This document shows positions 32,720-32,846 of a stretch of 32,846 nt of DNA, piece after piece. The notes under the pieces are model-generated. The model saw nothing but the letters and a program-made list of their open reading frames with translations. It did no database searches and had not been told where the DNA came from. Origin of the DNA: Terriglobia bacterium (GTDB taxonomy: Bacteria; Acidobacteriota; Terriglobia; Terriglobales; Acidobacteriaceae). Positions within the stretch are counted from its first letter, which is position 1; every line of letters begins with the position of its first letter. A program made the position numbers and the translations under genes. Location of the stretch: assembly GCA_020073185.1 (NCBI GenBank), contig JAIQFT010000047.1, positions 1 through 32,846 of the forward strand. Direction: 5' to 3'.

Positions 32720-32846
32720 TCATGGTTGCTGTACCCTGTAGCCGCAGTGGCGGAACCAAGCGACAGCGTTGTCGGCAGTAATCGACGAGATCGCTTCCGC
32801 AGCGGCCTGTTCCAGGGCTTCCGCAAGTCGTGCTTTGGCACTGCGG
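32720..32846 (-). mobile_element. IS630-type transposase, C-terminal end (partial)
   Basis: The minus strand from the window edge encodes 41 residues, ending ISSITADNAVAWFRHCGYRVQQP and then TGA (32722-32720). The pattern ...I..ITA.DA..WFRHCGY is the conserved C-terminus of IS630-family DDE transposases. The rest of the element is outside the window. It lies about 90 bp after the GDH-like gene and may have interrupted the redox cluster. Confidence 0.75.

Overview
The window looks like a chromosomal segment of an Acidobacteriota bacterium (Terriglobia or Koribacter/Solibacter type). This rests on high G+C, a DUF2934 protein, a single-chain LptF-LptG permease, many small secreted proteins of unknown function, and abundant short palindromic or tandem intergenic repeats. 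The assignment is an inference, since no marker gene such as rRNA is present.

Layout. 1-1123: decayed mobile-element remnants, including a tyrosine-recombinase C-terminal fragment, next to an initiator tRNA gene. 1167-6796: a D-2-hydroxyacid dehydrogenase, gpmI, two very small proteins, an alpha/beta hydrolase and eno; gpmI and eno supply lower glycolysis. 7097-9137: a thioredoxin-fold/AhpC-like gene interrupted in frame by TGA exactly at the redox cysteine, followed by two exported proteins. 9185-13962: a GH57 glycosidase and the LptFG fusion. 13965-17296: an ECF sigma/anti-sigma pair divergent from a Tat metallophosphoesterase, CuA-type cupredoxin and cytochrome c operon; both sides carry the same promoter in mirror image. 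17423-21999: an ABC half-exporter, a frameshifted methyltransferase, an FAD reductase and a second methyltransferase. 22069-27307: bactofilin, a lipoprotein, and a MenC-like enolase-superfamily enzyme with a GNAT protein and MazG. 28542-32631: an unusual membrane redox cluster (GcvH-like, four-cluster Fe-S protein, HybB/NrfD, GDH-like). 32720-32846: the end of an IS630-type transposase.

Main points of interest. (1) The TGA-containing gene at 7097-7606 is a strong selenoprotein candidate: UxxC replaces CxxC, reading continues cleanly for 120 codons, and a GGU-loop hairpin with bacterial SECIS geometry lies 25 nt after the TGA. (2) The ECF locus has two divergent GGGAATAAA-N14-GTT promoters, implying autoregulation and co-control of the MPE/cupredoxin/cytochrome operon. 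(3) In the 28.5-32.6 kb cluster, both the GcvH-like protein and the GDH-like protein have lost their defining catalytic or lipoylated lysines, so two amino-acid-metabolism folds appear to have been recruited as non-catalytic parts of a membrane redox system whose catalytic subunit is not in the window. (4) A ~70 bp palindromic element sits in frame inside two different genes (methyltransferase and mazG). (5) Degenerate tandem repeats with a strict 7-nt period occur at six loci and form the ends of several genes.
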